Made by a program: the position numbers and the translations under genes
Notes under the pieces: generated by a model
Seen by the model: the letters and a program-made list of their open reading frames with translations, nothing else
Told to the model about the DNA's origin: nothing
Databases searched by the model: none
In this document: one piece after another, positions 5,614-5,970 of the stretch
How positions within the stretch are numbered: the first letter of the stretch is position 1
Layout: each line of letters begins with the position of its first letter
Origin: Acidobacteriota bacterium
Lineage (GTDB): Bacteria > Acidobacteriota > Blastocatellia > Pyrinomonadales > Pyrinomonadaceae
Assembly: GCA_013698055.1 (NCBI GenBank)
Contig: JACCVS010000370.1
Location: forward strand, 1 to 5,970
Direction of reading: 5' to 3'
Length of the DNA: 5,970 nucleotides

Positions 5614-5970
5614 TTATTCCTCGCCACGACGACGACCACGACGCCTGTTGCGCGGGCGTGGCCTGTTCCTACAGGCGGGACACGGATCAACCGACGCACT
5701 GTTGGTCGGTACTGGTTCCGCTGCGCCCGTCGGCCTGAGCCAGAGTTCCACGGTCAACTGTTCGCGGCAACCACCATTCACCACAGTGATGCGGCTTCGG
5801 TCAATACCACGATTGTTGACGAGGTAGTCAACAGCACGTCCTGAACGCTGGTCTGCTTCACCGTCGCACGAGCCGAAGATGACGTAGTAGCCCTGCGTAC
5901 CCGGCTCCTGCTGCAACTGGATAGCGAAGTTGTCGAGACGCGCCTTCTCATCGTTGAACGCGAGATCGGC
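5614..5970 (-). CDS. OmpA-like C-terminal domain protein (partial, N-terminus outside window)
   Basis: The reading frame is open to the right edge, giving 118 visible residues beginning ADLAFNDEKARLDNFAIQLQ. Apparent starts inside the window (a TTG at 5916) are not real starts, because the homologous-looking sequence continues upstream. The pattern ...EKARLDNFAIQL... then RSGRAVDYLVNNRGIDRSRI then TVELWLRP follows the OmpA/MotB-like fold, in which a strand with an Asn/Asp turn is followed by a helix, an RA..V..YL...GI...RI segment and a last strand. Such domains usually contact peptidoglycan in the periplasm. Two cysteines (visible residues 35 and 68) sit where a disulfide could form. After the domain comes a tail with CPAC (97-100) and then an Arg-rich end (PRPRNRRRGRRRGEE). 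The rest of the protein, including any signal peptide, lies outside the window. Assignment to OmpA is by pattern, not by search. Confidence 0.8.
   Translation of the reverse strand, partial: ADLAFNDEKARLDNFAIQLQQEPGTQGYYVIFGSCDGEADQRSGRAVDYLVNNRGIDRSRITVVNGGCREQLTVELWLRPTGAAEPVPTNSASVDPCPACRNRPRPRNRRRGRRRGEE

Overview
The window reads as part of a bacterial chromosome, most likely from an Acidobacteriota lineage (Blastocatellia or Pyrinomonas-like). That is an inference from three things: the style of the proteins, the intergenic heptamer hairpins of the AAGGCAG type, and the envelope protein families. It was not tested by a database search. All four supported genes lie on the minus strand, so in transcription order they run right to left: an OmpA-like envelope protein (partial, cut by the right edge), a secreted Asp-box (BNR) beta-propeller protein with an embedded peptidoglycan-binding domain, ribosomal protein S1 (rpsA), and an HU/IHF-family DNA-binding protein (partial, cut by the left edge).

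Layout. 5614-5970 is the C-terminal part of the OmpA-like protein, followed by two hairpins (5578-5604 and 5525-5563), the second resembling an intrinsic terminator. 2941-5346 is the beta-propeller gene, with a perfect TATAAT and a good ribosome binding site that place its start at 5346 rather than at the upstream ATG at 5418. 2817-2940 is a striking inverted repeat made of heptamers, which abuts the stop codon of the propeller gene. 2481-2816 is the rpsA upstream region, with a possible promoter at its far end and a leader that can fold in more than one way. 510-2480 is rpsA. 412-510 is a second hairpin, also built on a heptamer, which touches the rpsA stop codon. 243-411 is the upstream region of the HU/IHF gene, which starts at 242.

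The rpsA then HU/IHF order matches the rpsA-ihfB order known in Proteobacteria, so this half is a translation and nucleoid housekeeping block. The right half is cell-envelope: both proteins there carry folds linked to peptidoglycan contact (PG_binding_1-like and OmpA-like). The envelope half and the housekeeping half are separated by the heptamer element and probably transcribed separately.

There is no sign of a CRISPR array, transposase, phage gene, tRNA or rRNA. The most unusual content is the pair of heptamer-based hairpin elements sitting at two successive stop codons, and the peptidoglycan-binding module spliced into the middle of a beta-propeller protein.
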